Assembly: GCA_007449985.2 (NCBI GenBank)
Contig: VIIQ02000120.1
Location: 186,001 to 250,000 of the forward strand
Length of the DNA stretch: 64,000 nt
Reading direction: 5' to 3'
DNA from: Desmodesmus armatus
Lineage: Eukaryota > Chlorophyta > Chlorophyceae > Sphaeropleales > Scenedesmaceae
Part shown: one piece after another, positions 30,136 to 41,896 of the stretch
Layout of the letters: every line of letters begins with the position of its first letter
Numbering within the stretch: the first letter of the stretch is position 1
Notes under the pieces: model-generated
What the model was told of the DNA's origin: nothing
The model's database searches: none
What the model saw: only the letters and a program-made list of their open reading frames with translations
Position numbers and translations under genes: made by a program

Positions 30136-31113
30136 GCCATGCAGTGAGCATTTCGGTCCCCTTTTGTTGCTAGCAGCCATGCATTGGTTGAGTACCTTTT
30201 TTCCTTGTCATACCACATCGTGGTTCTGAGGGCTTTCTAGAAGTTTGCGGTTGGCCGGGACTGCGTGGTGTGCTAAGGGCTGTATGAGTTGTGTGTTTCC
30301 ATTCTGGTTGCGAAGTGATGCATGGGGTAAAGTGGCCTGCAGCCAACCTGGTACGGACGGGCTTGAGGACCGCCAGGTCCTGCCAGTGGTCGCAATGTTG
30401 CCTTTGGTGGATACACGCAAAGTTTGTTGCCCATTTTCTGCCAGGAGCCAGGGTGGTGCTGTCCCTTTCCTCATCCAGGGTTTCAGCAGGCAGGGGCGGG
30501 GTGAGCTTGTCAGGACCTTGGCAGTGTGCCCGGTAACAGTCAAGTTGAGCTGAGCAAGTGTTGCGGTGGTAAGGGCGAAAGTCCCACAGCTGAGCACTAC
30601 CTGACAGGCGACCCACGTTTGCGGGCACTAGCCATGCAACTTGGTAGCACAGGCCTGCACAAGCACAGGACAGTTTGCAAACAGTGCATGCATGTGGACG
30701 TGCAGTACCTGGACAGCCCACCCTGATGGACTGCAATCACTGTGCAATCAATTTGCTAGCTTCTTTGCACAGCACGCAATCAGTTGAAATTATGAAAGCA
30801 GCCTTCTGCCATGTCGAAGTCAAAGCATACAAAACAGGCATCTGCTATGGTTTCGCAGAGGTTGCAATTGAGTCAGTACAACGGGGAATTTGCACATCCG
30901 GCATTGCCCCGCCACCACGACCAATTTCAAACCGCGGCTGATCTGATCTGATCTATGACCTGCAGAGGTTCTGCTTGGAAACTGTCTTGGATCACATACA
31001 CACCCTCTAATTTCAAAATTTTACCACTGAGTGCAACAAGCCGGAGGTCCCCAAGCAGAGCAAGCCTTTCCTTTTCTTGTCTTTGTCTGGGGTGGCATTC
31101 AGCCTCTTGCATC
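30136..31113. other. Intergenic region between LRR4 and LRR5
   Basis: Nothing gene-like is supported. The last 100 bases are the LRR5 leader; a short ATCTG run lies near 30940-30955. Confidence 0.5.
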
Positions 31114-33062
31114 ATGTCCTGCCTCCCAGATGAGATCCTCAAACTTGTGATGCGTCATGTTCCCCTGACAGACCGGCTGAATAGCTGCTGCTTGGTCAGC
31201 AAGAGGCTGCGTGCAGCAGCAGTAGCGGCGACAGACTGCCTGGACCTACATGACATAAAGTATCTCACACAGCAGCGTGCGAAGTCTGCTTTGGGTTGGA
31301 TCCTGAAGAACGGCCAGCACTTGGAAAAGCTGAACATGTACAACATCACACAGCCAATATGGCAGTTGCCTTGCGGGGCCCTCCTGGAGCTGCAGATGGG
31401 TGGTTGTGGGTGCAGTGTGCAGCTGGGCCCAGCAGCAGATGGCCAGCCAGGTGTGATCCAGAGCAGCAAGCTGACACGCCTGGAGTTGAACAGCAGCATC
31501 AAAATCATCAATGCTTTTGAAGGTGATGTGCTGGAGGGCAGCCTGGGCAGCCTGGTGCACCTGCAGCACTTGGTGGTGTCGCCATCATATTACTTAGCTG
31601 GCTTACACAAATGCACGCTGCCGCGCTTGCAGCACCTGACATATCTGCATGTGGCCGGCTTGAGCACAAAGAACCTCTTGCAGCTAGGTAGCCTCACCAA
31701 CCTGCAGGAGCTGCACTTGGCGGCTAGTGACGATGGAGTGGGTCCTGGCAGCATGCCTGACTTGGCATTGCCTGCCTCCCTGACAAAGCTGGGTCTGTGG
31801 TCACCAGTGGAGGCTGGGGTACTGTCCTTGGTCCCTACAAAATTGCAGGCACTGCAGGAGGGGTGTGATGTGCAGAGTCCCGCTGAGGGGCCTGGTTCCT
31901 TGTTACGCTGCATGGCACCGCTGCAGGATCTGACTTGGCTTTCGTTGCTGCCGCATGGGGATGACATGGAGTGGCCTCCTGCTGGCCCAGCATACTCCGC
32001 TATCACAGCCAGCACCGGGTTGGTTGATTTGGAGTTGGTTGTCAACCAACTGCCGCCGGGTATCTGGCCGTATGTTTTTCCTAGCACACACAAGCTGCCG
32101 CACCTCACATGCTTGAACTTAGACGGTGACGACATTTTGGACTATGGTGTTGCGGGTGCTTTTGACGCATCTCCGCGGTGGGGTGCAGGTGACCTCTCCA
32201 GCCTTGTCAGCTGCTGCCCATGGGCCAGCTTGTGCGCTATCCACACCCTTGCTTTGCAGCCTGGCCTGCATGTGTCTGAGCTGCACAAGCTCACAGCTTT
32301 GACACGCCTTCACGTGTGTTGGTACTCAGCTGACGTTGAGGAGTCTTTTAGGGGCCTGGCAGCTGTCACACGGCTGCAGTACGTCGACATTAGTTTGAAC
32401 ATTCCTGGTGTCGCGGTGACCTCCCTGTTGCCCCTCACCAGCCTCACAGCCCTGACCTTTCTCAACTGCGGCTTGCACAAAAAACACAAACATTGGGGTG
32501 GATCAAGCCTACGCATCTCCACACAGGTAAACATGCAGGCCTCAAGGCCACCTCAATGCGACAATGTGCACTGGTGGTTGCAGTGTAGTGTGGCCCCAAG
32601 GCCATTTGATTTGAATTGAGCAGTTGCACTGTTGCTGCATGCAGTTTGAGGGTGCATGGCTGCCAGGACATAAGTTCGGATATAAGGTGTGTGGTTTTTT
32701 GAAGTGTGACAGTACCAGCAACAGAAGGGAGAGGGTGCATAAGGTGACAGCACTTTTATTTGAGCAGCATGTGCAAGCTTACCGGCCAAGGCTGACGTTG
32801 GCGGTGTGGATGTGCTTACCTTTTGCTGCTTCTGTGTGCTGTGCTTCAGGCAGACGCATCCCCTGATGTGTGGCTGCAACTGCTGGAGCGCTGTGCCACA
32901 CACCCCGCCTGCCAGTGCACCGCCCTGCGCAGCCTGGCGCAGCAGCTGTGCAAGCAACGGACTCTGATTGCAGAGCAACAGCAGCAGATCGCAAGCATGC
33001 AGCAGCAGGTGTCAAGACAGCAGCAGCGGTTGCTCGCGCAGGAGCAGCTGAACGCCGCGTAG
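31114..33062 (+). CDS. LRR5: F-box/LRR protein, tail shortened by TAG
   Basis: Exon 1 31114-32526 (471 codons) begins MSCLPDEILKLVMRHVPLTD and carries a complete LRR domain with SVQLGPAADGQPGVIQSS. Exon 2 from 32850 encodes ADASPDVWLQLLERCATHP, then Gln-rich heptads, ending at TAG 33060-33062 in place of a Gln codon, for 541 residues. The rest of the ancestral tail follows, with another TAG at 33153-33155 and a 1-base deletion near 33183. Exon 2 from 32865 onward is the left end of the 2140-bp tandem unit. Confidence 0.75.
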
Positions 33063-34081
33063 CAGCAACAACTAGCGGGCCTGCAGGAGCAGTTGTCAGC
33101 AGGGGAGCGCGCTGCTGCACAGCAGGGAGTGCTGATTGCTGGGCTGCAGGAGTAGCTTGCTGCCACACAGCAGCAGCAAGTTGCCTGCAGGAGCAGCTGT
33201 CAGCACAGCAGCAGGGCACAACACAGCAGAGTGCGCTGATTGCTGGGCTGCAGGAGCAGCTGCAACAGCTGCTGCAGCACCAGCAGCAGTGAGCAACATG
33301 TGCAGCTTGCATCGGTTCCATTTTGGGGTTGTGTGTTGGGGTTGTGTTATTGCGCATACTAATTCAGCATCTGTGTCTATGTCATAAAACACCGTGGTGC
33401 TGGGGCTTGAATACTTTTTTGGATTGTTACCTGGGGCGTTTTGACCCAGCGCCTGCCTGGTTTTCCATGGTCACCTCTGTGCTGTGTGGGCTTGTGGCTC
33501 TGCCATATTCTGTGAAGTTTGGTGCTGTTCTGTGGCTCAGCAGGGGCCACAGCAGGAAGAGGAGGTGTGGAGTGAGCTTGTAGATAGGCAGGCAGTGGCG
33601 TGCCCAGCAGCATCACTCATGTGGTGGTTTTTGTGCGCTAAGGCCAAGGCTGTGGGCCTGCACACACCCAGCACATGCAGTAGACTGAGTTCACCTTTCG
33701 GATTGTTGTGACTGAGCCTGGCTTCAGGACCTCGTCTGCCAGGGATGATAGGCTTTGACTGATAGCTCCCGACAGAAAGGCAGATTGAACTTCTTGACTT
33801 TGTAGGGTGAAATGAGCAGACGATCACGCTGAGCGTCGCTTCAGAAGTGCACTCCAAGCAAATTGATTCTTGACACATGTGCTTTTCAAGTTGTGGTTTC
33901 GTTGGTGACAGGTTTGGCACAACACTGTCAGTTGTCAACTGTGAACTGCTTTGAAAACTTGGCTTGCGCTTCTCGAGAACCAGTCAGCTATATCCTAACT
34001 TTTCCTTACACGCAGGAGGCACATCTGTACGGTCCAGGCTGTGTTCCTGCTGCTGCTGCTGCTGATCAAGTCCAGATCTCC
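33063..34081. other. Intergenic part of tandem unit (repeated at +2140 and +4280)
   Basis: It contains the dead tail of exon 2 (to 33292) and then about 790 bp with no supported gene, ending in the leader of LRR6. The leader holds a possible 5' intron acceptor TTACACGCAG at about 34007-34016 and a CTG triplet run. Confidence 0.5.
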
Positions 34082-35107
34082 ATGAACATGTCCTGTCTGT
34101 CGACTCTTCCTGATGAGGTCCTAAAGGCCATTATGCAACTCCTTCCTATCAAAGATCGGCTGGGCAGCTGCTGCTTGGCCAGCAAAAGGCTGTGTGCAGC
34201 AGCAATTGCAGCTACAGATTGCCTCGACCTTCTGCATCTGCCATCAGGCTGGCGTGCAGACTCTGCCATAAGTTGGATCCTGAAGAACGGTCAGCACTTA
34301 GAAAAGCTGAACCTGTACAACATCAGACAGACCATACAGCAGTTGCCTTGCCGGGGCGTGCTGGAGCTGCAGCTGGGTGGTTACGCTTGCAGCGTGCAGC
34401 TGGGGCCAGCAGCAGATGGCTCTCCAGGTGTGATCCAGGGCTGCACCAAGCTCACTAGTTTGTACGTGTGGTGCAATGTCATCGATGCTCCTGCTGGTGG
34501 TGTCCTGAATGGAAATTTATCAAGTCTGGTTAACCTGCAGCGCTTGAAACTTGTGCCCACCTATAGACGGTCTGGACTTGGTGGGTTACTTGGAGACACA
34601 CTGCCACGCTTGCAGCACCTGACGTATCTTGAGGTATGGAACTTGAGCTGTAGCAACCTCTTGCAACTGGTTGGCCTTACCAAGCTGCAGGAGCTGCGTC
34701 TTGTGGCTGGCGACAGTGTTGCTATCGGCCCCAGCAGTGTCCCTGGTTTGGCGCTTCCTGCATCCCTCACAAAGCTTGTGCTGTACTCACCAGTTGAGGC
34801 AGGGCTACTGTCCTTGGTTCCAACAGGGTTGCAGGAGCTGCGAGTGAAGTGTGCTGTGGAGGGTCCCGCTGAGGGGCCTGGTTCCTTGTTGTCCTGCATG
34901 TCCCAGCTGCAGCACCTTACGCGGCTGAAGTTCAGCCTGGACAGTGTTCTCAACTGGCCCCCTGTTGGTCCGGCATATTCGGCTCTCTTCTCTCTCATAT
35001 TCTGGATGTGTGGCTGCAACTGCTGGAGCGCTGTGCCACACACCCCGCCTGCCAGTGCACCGCCCTGCGCAGCCTGGCGCAGCAGCTGTGCAAGCAACGG
35101 ACTCTGA
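34082..35107 (+). pseudogene. LRR6: truncated F-box/LRR gene fused to exon 2 out of frame
   Basis: Starts MNMSCLSTLPDEVLKAIMQL with intact F-box and LRRs until GPAYSAL at 34987. There the 2140-bp unit junction inserts 17 filler bases and then exon 2 sequence (GATGTGTGGCTGCA) in the wrong frame, ending at 35107. The C-terminal third of the LRR domain, the intron and the splice sites are lost. It would encode 341 residues with an unrelated Cys-rich end. Confidence 0.85.
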
Positions 35108-36221
35108 TTGCAGAGCAACAGCAGCAGATCGCAAGCATGCAGCAGCAGGTGTCAAGACAGCAGCAGCGGTTGCTCGCGCAGGAGCAGCTGAACGCCGCGT
35201 AGCAGCAACAACTAGCGGGCCTGCAGGAGCAGTTGTCAGCAGGGGAGCGCGCTGCTGCACAGCAGGGAGTGCTGATTGCTGGGCTGCAGGAGTAGCTTGC
35301 TGCCACACAGCAGCAGCAAGTTGCCTGCAGGAGCAGCTGTCAGCACAGCAGCAGGGCACAACACAGCAGAGTGCGCTGATTGCTGGGCTGCAGGAGCAGC
35401 TGCAACAGCTGCTGCAGCACCAGCAGCAGTGAGCAACATGTGCAGCTTGCATCGGTTCCATTTTGGGGTTGTGTGTTGGGGTTGTGTTATTGCGCATACT
35501 AATTCAGCATCTGTGTCTATGTCATAAAACACCGTGGTGCTGGGGCTTGAATACTTTTTTGGATTGTTACCTGGGGCGTTTTGACCCAGCGCCTGCCTGG
35601 TTTTCCATGGTCACCTCTGTGCTGTGTGGGCTTGTGGCTCTGCCATATTCTGTGAAGTTTGGTGCTGTTCTGTGGCTCAGCAGGGGCCACAGCAGGAAGA
35701 GGAGGTGTGGAGTGAGCTTGTAGATAGGCAGGCAGTGGCGTGCCCAGCAGCATCACTCATGTGGTGGTTTTTGTGCGCTAAGGCCAAGGCTGTGGGCCTG
35801 CACACACCCAGCACATGCAGTAGACTGAGTTCACCTTTCGGATTGTTGTGACTGAGCCTGGCTTCAGGACCTCGTCTGCCAGGGATGATAGGCTTTGACT
35901 GATAGCTCCCGACAGAAAGGCAGATTGAACTTCTTGACTTTGTAGGGTGAAATGAGCAGACGATCACGCTGAGCGTCGCTTCAGAAGTGCACTCCAAGCA
36001 AATTGATTCTTGACACATGTGCTTTTCAAGTTGTGGTTTCGTTGGTGACAGGTTTGGCACAACACTGTCAGTTGTCAACTGTGAACTGCTTTGAAAACTT
36101 GGCTTGCGCTTCTCGAGAACCAGTCAGCTATATCCTAACTTTTCCTTACACGCAGGAGGCACATCTGTACGGTCCAGGCTGTGTTCCTGCTGCTGCTGCT
36201 GCTGATCAAGTCCAGATCTCC

Positions 36222-37247
36222 ATGAACATGTCCTGTCTGTCGACTCTTCCTGATGAGGTCCTAAAGGCCATTATGCAACTCCTTCCTATCAAAGATCGGC
36301 TGGGCAGCTGCTGCTTGGCCAGCAAAAGGCTGTGTGCAGCAGCAATTGCAGCTACAGATTGCCTCGACCTTCTGCATCTGCCATCAGGCTGGCGTGCAGA
36401 CTCTGCCATAAGTTGGATCCTGAAGAACGGTCAGCACTTAGAAAAGCTGAACCTGTACAACATCAGACAGACCATACAGCAGTTGCCTTGCCGGGGCGTG
36501 CTGGAGCTGCAGCTGGGTGGTTACGCTTGCAGCGTGCAGCTGGGGCCAGCAGCAGATGGCTCTCCAGGTGTGATCCAGGGCTGCACCAAGCTCACTAGTT
36601 TGTACGTGTGGTGCAATGTCATCGATGCTCCTGCTGGTGGTGTCCTGAATGGAAATTTATCAAGTCTGGTTAACCTGCAGCGCTTGAAACTTGTGCCCAC
36701 CTATAGACGGTCTGGACTTGGTGGGTTACTTGGAGACACACTGCCACGCTTGCAGCACCTGACGTATCTTGAGGTATGGAACTTGAGCTGTAGCAACCTC
36801 TTGCAACTGGTTGGCCTTACCAAGCTGCAGGAGCTGCGTCTTGTGGCTGGCGACAGTGTTGCTATCGGCCCCAGCAGTGTCCCTGGTTTGGCGCTTCCTG
36901 CATCCCTCACAAAGCTTGTGCTGTACTCACCAGTTGAGGCAGGGCTACTGTCCTTGGTTCCAACAGGGTTGCAGGAGCTGCGAGTGAAGTGTGCTGTGGA
37001 GGGTCCCGCTGAGGGGCCTGGTTCCTTGTTGTCCTGCATGTCCCAGCTGCAGCACCTTACGCGGCTGAAGTTCAGCCTGGACAGTGTTCTCAACTGGCCC
37101 CCTGTTGGTCCGGCATATTCGGCTCTCTTCTCTCTCATATTCTGGATGTGTGGCTGCAACTGCTGGAGCGCTGTGCCACACACCCCGCCTGCCAGTGCAC
37201 CGCCCTGCGCAGCCTGGCGCAGCAGCTGTGCAAGCAACGGACTCTGA
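36222..37247 (+). pseudogene. LRR7: identical second copy of truncated LRR6
   Basis: Exact counterpart of LRR6 at +2140, with the same junction at 37127-37145 and the same stop. No sequence difference from LRR6 was found at protein level. Confidence 0.85.
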
Positions 37248-38361
37248 TTGCAGAGCAACAGCAGCAGATCGCAAGCATGCAGCAGCAGGTGTCAAGACAG
37301 CAGCAGCGGTTGCTCGCGCAGGAGCAGCTGAACGCCGCGTAGCAGCAACAACTAGCGGGCCTGCAGGAGCAGTTGTCAGCAGGGGAGCGCGCTGCTGCAC
37401 AGCAGGGAGTGCTGATTGCTGGGCTGCAGGAGTAGCTTGCTGCCACACAGCAGCAGCAAGTTGCCTGCAGGAGCAGCTGTCAGCACAGCAGCAGGGCACA
37501 ACACAGCAGAGTGCGCTGATTGCTGGGCTGCAGGAGCAGCTGCAACAGCTGCTGCAGCACCAGCAGCAGTGAGCAACATGTGCAGCTTGCATCGGTTCCA
37601 TTTTGGGGTTGTGTGTTGGGGTTGTGTTATTGCGCATACTAATTCAGCATCTGTGTCTATGTCATAAAACACCGTGGTGCTGGGGCTTGAATACTTTTTT
37701 GGATTGTTACCTGGGGCGTTTTGACCCAGCGCCTGCCTGGTTTTCCATGGTCACCTCTGTGCTGTGTGGGCTTGTGGCTCTGCCATATTCTGTGAAGTTT
37801 GGTGCTGTTCTGTGGCTCAGCAGGGGCCACAGCAGGAAGAGGAGGTGTGGAGTGAGCTTGTAGATAGGCAGGCAGTGGCGTGCCCAGCAGCATCACTCAT
37901 GTGGTGGTTTTTGTGCGCTAAGGCCAAGGCTGTGGGCCTGCACACACCCAGCACATGCAGTAGACTGAGTTCACCTTTCGGATTGTTGTGACTGAGCCTG
38001 GCTTCAGGACCTCGTCTGCCAGGGATGATAGGCTTTGACTGATAGCTCCCGACAGAAAGGCAGATTGAACTTCTTGACTTTGTAGGGTGAAATGAGCAGA
38101 CGATCACGCTGAGCGTCGCTTCAGAAGTGCACTCCAAGCAAATTGATTCTTGACACATGTGCTTTTCAAGTTGTGGTTTCGTTGGTGACAGGTTTGGCAC
38201 AACACTGTCAGTTGTCAACTGTGAACTGCTTTGAAAACTTGGCTTGCGCTTCTCGAGAACCAGTCAGCTATATCCTAACTTTTCCTTACACGCAGGAGGC
38301 ACATCTGTACGGTCCAGGCTGTGTTCCTGCTGCTGCTGCTGCTGATCAAGTCCAGATCTCC

Positions 38362-40381
38362 ATGAACATGTCCTGTCTGTCGACTCTTCCTGATGAGGTC
38401 CTAAAGGCCATTATGCAACTCCTTCCTATCAAAGATCGGCTGGGCAGCTGCTGCTTGGCCAGCAAAAGGCTGTGTGCAGCAGCAATTGCAGCTACAGATT
38501 GCCTCGACCTTCTGCATCTGCCATCAGGCTGGCGTGCAGACTCTGCCATAAGTTGGATCCTGAAGAACGGTCAGCACTTAGAAAAGCTGAACCTGTACAA
38601 CATCAGACAGACCATACAGCAGTTGCCTTGCCGGGGCGTGCTGGAGCTGCAGCTGGGTGGTTACGCTTGCAGCGTGCAGCTGGGGCCAGCAGCAGATGGC
38701 TCTCCAGGTGTGATCCAGGGCTGCACCAAGCTCACTAGTTTGTACGTGTGGTGCAATGTCATCGATGCTCCTGCTGGTGGTGTCCTGAATGGAAATTTAT
38801 CAAGTCTGGTTAACCTGCAGCGCTTGAAACTTGTGCCCACCTATAGACGGTCTGGACTTGGTGGGTTACTTGGAGACACACTGCCACGCTTGCAGCACCT
38901 GACGTATCTTGAGGTATGGAACTTGAGCTGTAGCAACCTCTTGCAACTGGTTGGCCTTACCAAGCTGCAGGAGCTGCGTCTTGTGGCTGGCGACAGTGTT
39001 GCTATCGGCCCCAGCAGTGTCCCTGGTTTGGCGCTTCCTGCATCCCTCACAAAGCTTGTGCTGTACTCACCAGTTGAGGCAGGGCTACTGTCCTTGGTTC
39101 CAACAGGGTTGCAGGAGCTGCGAGTGAAGTGTGCTGTGGAGGGTCCCGCTGAGGGGCCTGGTTCCTTGTTGTCCTGCATGTCCCAGCTGCAGCACCTTAC
39201 GCGGCTGAAGTTCAGCCTGGACAGTGTTCTCAACTGGCCCCCTGTTGGTCCGGCATATTCGGCTCTCACACCCAGCAGCAGCCTGGTGCATGTGAAGATT
39301 AGGGTTGGCGGCTTGCCACCAGGGGTCTGGCCGTATGTGTTCCCCAGCGCACACAGCATGGCACACCTCACTCACTTAGAGTAAAGGGGGTCATACATGG
39401 ATGGTGATGATGATTCTTTTGACGCATCCCCACTGTGGGGTGCAGCAGACCTCTCCAACCTTGTCAGCTGCTGCCCTAGCTTGTGCTGCATCAACACCCT
39501 TGCTCTGCAACCCGGCCTGCATGTGTCTGAGCTGCACAAGCTCACAGCCTTGACACGTGTTGACGTGTGGTGTTACTCAGTTGATGTCGAGGAGTGTGTG
39601 AGGGGCCTAGCAGCTGTTACACGGCTGCAGGATATGGACATCAGTACGGACAATCCTTCCCTTCCGGCGGCTTCCCTGCTGCCAATCACCAGCCTCACAG
39701 CCCTGACGGCCCTCAACTGCAGCTTGCACACTGATGATGATCAGTGGGGTGGATCGATCCTGAACATGCGCACAAAGGTAAACATGCGGGTGACTTTCGC
39801 AGCACCGGGCAGTCGTGCTTACATCGTGATGTCACCCCGAAGGCACACCATATGCGCAGTGCACTCTTACGGCATTATGTCTGAGGGCGCATGGCTGCTA
39901 CGACCTTTGTTGAGGCCAAAGGTGTGGACTTGAAGGGCCACCAGCAGCAGAAGGTAGAGGCCACAGGGTGTGCACGCCTATGGTCACAACCTCAGTAATA
40001 TTGACCTAGCCGGTGCGGTATGGTAGTGCTGACCTATCTCCACGTCTGTGTGGTGTGCTACAGGAGGGCTCTGTCCCAGATGTGTGGCTGCAGCTGTTGG
40101 CGCACTGTGCTGCAGACCCTGACTGCCAGCCTACAGCCCTGCACAGTCTGGCACAGCAGCTGGCGCAGCAAAGGACCCTGACTGCACAGCAACAGCAGCA
40201 GATTGCTACCCTGCAGCAGCAGGTGTCAGCGCAGGAGCAGGTGAATGCCATGCAGCAGCAACATGTTGTAGGCATGCAGGAGCAGCTGTCAGCACAGCAG
40301 CAGGTTACAGCACAGCAGGGTGTGCTGATTGCTGGGCTGCAGGAGCAGCTGCAAGAGCTGCTGCGGCGCCAACAGCAGTGA
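38362..40381 (+). pseudogene. LRR8: full-length F-box/LRR gene with one internal stop
   Basis: Third array copy, continuing past the junction. Exon 1 38362-39777 (472 codons) is in one frame except for TAA at 39382-39384, between HLTHLE and the family's acidic loop. Exon 2 40064-40381 is fully intact: EGSVPDVWLQLLAHCAADPDC, the Gln-rich coiled coil, LIAGLQEQLQELLRRQQQ and stop. Without the TAA it would be a normal 577-residue member. Truncated product 340 residues. The stop may be a real inactivating change or a base-call error. Confidence 0.8.
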
Positions 40382-41896
40382 GCACCCACATGCTGGTGTG
40401 ATGATACCACTGCAAGGAGAAAGGTCTTTGCATGGCCATGCACTGTTTCAGTCACCTTGTCGTTCAAGTTAGCCAGTACTGTACTGATGCGGCTGTTTGG
40501 GGTCACATACTGCTGCGCAGCCATACTTTCCTGCGGCGCTGCTGCTGGAAGCCAGCAGCTTGTTGTGCATGCAGTACGTGGGCGCTGCGTGGCTGATTTG
40601 CAGGATGTGTGATGCGTGATGCATGTGTGATGCTGTGGCGCTATAAATCGTGGTGGTGTGCTGCATCTGAGTAAGGCAAGTTTCAGCTTCAAGCTGTTTG
40701 CTGCAGCAAGGGCCAATCAAGTCACAGTGCGGACTTTGTTATATTGCAAAATGCACAGATTGCTGCACTGCAGCGGCAGGTGCAGCAGCTATTGCAAGGC
40801 TCGAAACAGTAGTGGTTTAGTGTTCATGATATGCATTACCTAACAGATTGCCGAGCATGCAGCAGTGCGTTATTGGTGGGTGCTGACGTGGGCTGCATGG
40901 TCCCTTGGGCATGCCTGTAGACTTTGAGGCCTTGCAGGGGTTTTGAAAGCTTGATGAGCTGGGGTTTAGTCGAGTGTGTCAAACGCTGGCTAGTGACTGC
41001 AGCCGCGCACTATGATAGTGGAGCTTGATTATTTGTGCTGTCATGCATATGTTTGTGGTGGTGGTGGTGATGGTGGTGAGTGATCATGTGGCGTTGTGGA
41101 TTTGCCCCCTAATGCCTTGCGAGCTTGGTGTCACTTTGTCCAGCTGCCCTTACATGGCATGTGACCCTAGGGGGGTGCTGAGCAGAGAGGCTCAGCCAGA
41201 TCACCTTGGCAGCTTGTAGTGCCCCAACTCCCAATGCCCCAGCTTGCTGTGACGGAGTGTGCAGGATTTGTTGTGTGCTGGTGATTGCGAGCGCTTGGCA
41301 ATGCCAATCATTGAACGCAGCAGTACAGGATCAAGCGCTTTGTGCAAAGCAGCATTGGCATAGTTGTGCACAAGGAAACAACAGTAGATGCCAATCTTCT
41401 GGTCCTTGCATCTCATGCTCTTTGAGCGAGTGTGTGACTTCAGCGGGTGCAGGAAGGCCATACGCAGCGAAGTTGATTATGAACACCTACATGTCGATCA
41501 AAGTGTCAGTGTCAGAAAAAGAAGAGTATTGGGGTCAGTAAAAGAAGAGTATTGGGGTGTTTATCTTTCAAAAAAAACCATTTGAGGTGTGCTGTTGCAG
41601 GGTATGCCAAGGTTATTGTTCCAAGGTACTGTAGCTGGTCTTGGACGGTTGCACTAGTGGCACGAAGGTAAATTAGGGTAAAGCCCGATAATGTTAACCA
41701 GTGCAATTTCGACATATTGTCGATCATAGATTCTTGTACTTTTGACCTGAAGTCGATTTTACAGGCCACCAGCAAACTCAACAACCCAGATCAACAGCAC
41801 AGTCTGCCAGGCACACAGCCGCTGTTTCCTGTGCCTGATATGGCCCCCACGTGTGATTCCGCACTATCGCAATAGAGATCAACGTAGATAGCAGCC
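40382..41896. other. Intergenic region before the KDZ gene
   Basis: No gene supported. A 19-base word (AAAAGAAGAGTATTGGGGT) is repeated in tandem at about 41516-41556. An unusually T/A-rich patch lies at about 41560-41770. This could hold the left end of the KDZ element, but no terminal repeat is recognised. Confidence 0.45.

Larger units (their letters stand above)
32865..39267 (+). repeat. Tandem array of a 2140-bp unit, three copies
   Basis: Units at 32865-35004, 35005-37144 and 37145-39267 (the last lacks the final 17 bases). Each unit runs from within exon 2 of one F-box/LRR gene, through the intergenic region, to within exon 1 of the next. Translations of all corresponding frames are identical between copies. 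Units 1 and 2 end in a 17-base filler, TTCTCTCTCATATTCTG (34988-35004 and 37128-37144), joining exon 1 to exon 2; at 39268 the third unit continues into the normal gene. The duplication is recent or an assembly artefact. Confidence 0.93.

Noticed and set aside
29860..33155. In-frame TAG codons in Gln tracts as evidence of a nuclear code where TAG means Gln
   Set aside because: EMC2 ends normally at TAG, and TGA and TAA also end other genes here. LRR5 additionally has a frameshift after its TAGs, so these tails are decaying.
34805..35497. 230-codon minus frame repeated with the array
   Set aside because: It is antisense to LRR6 and exon 2. Length comes from the Gln-codon tract, which reads as Cys/Ala-rich on the other strand.
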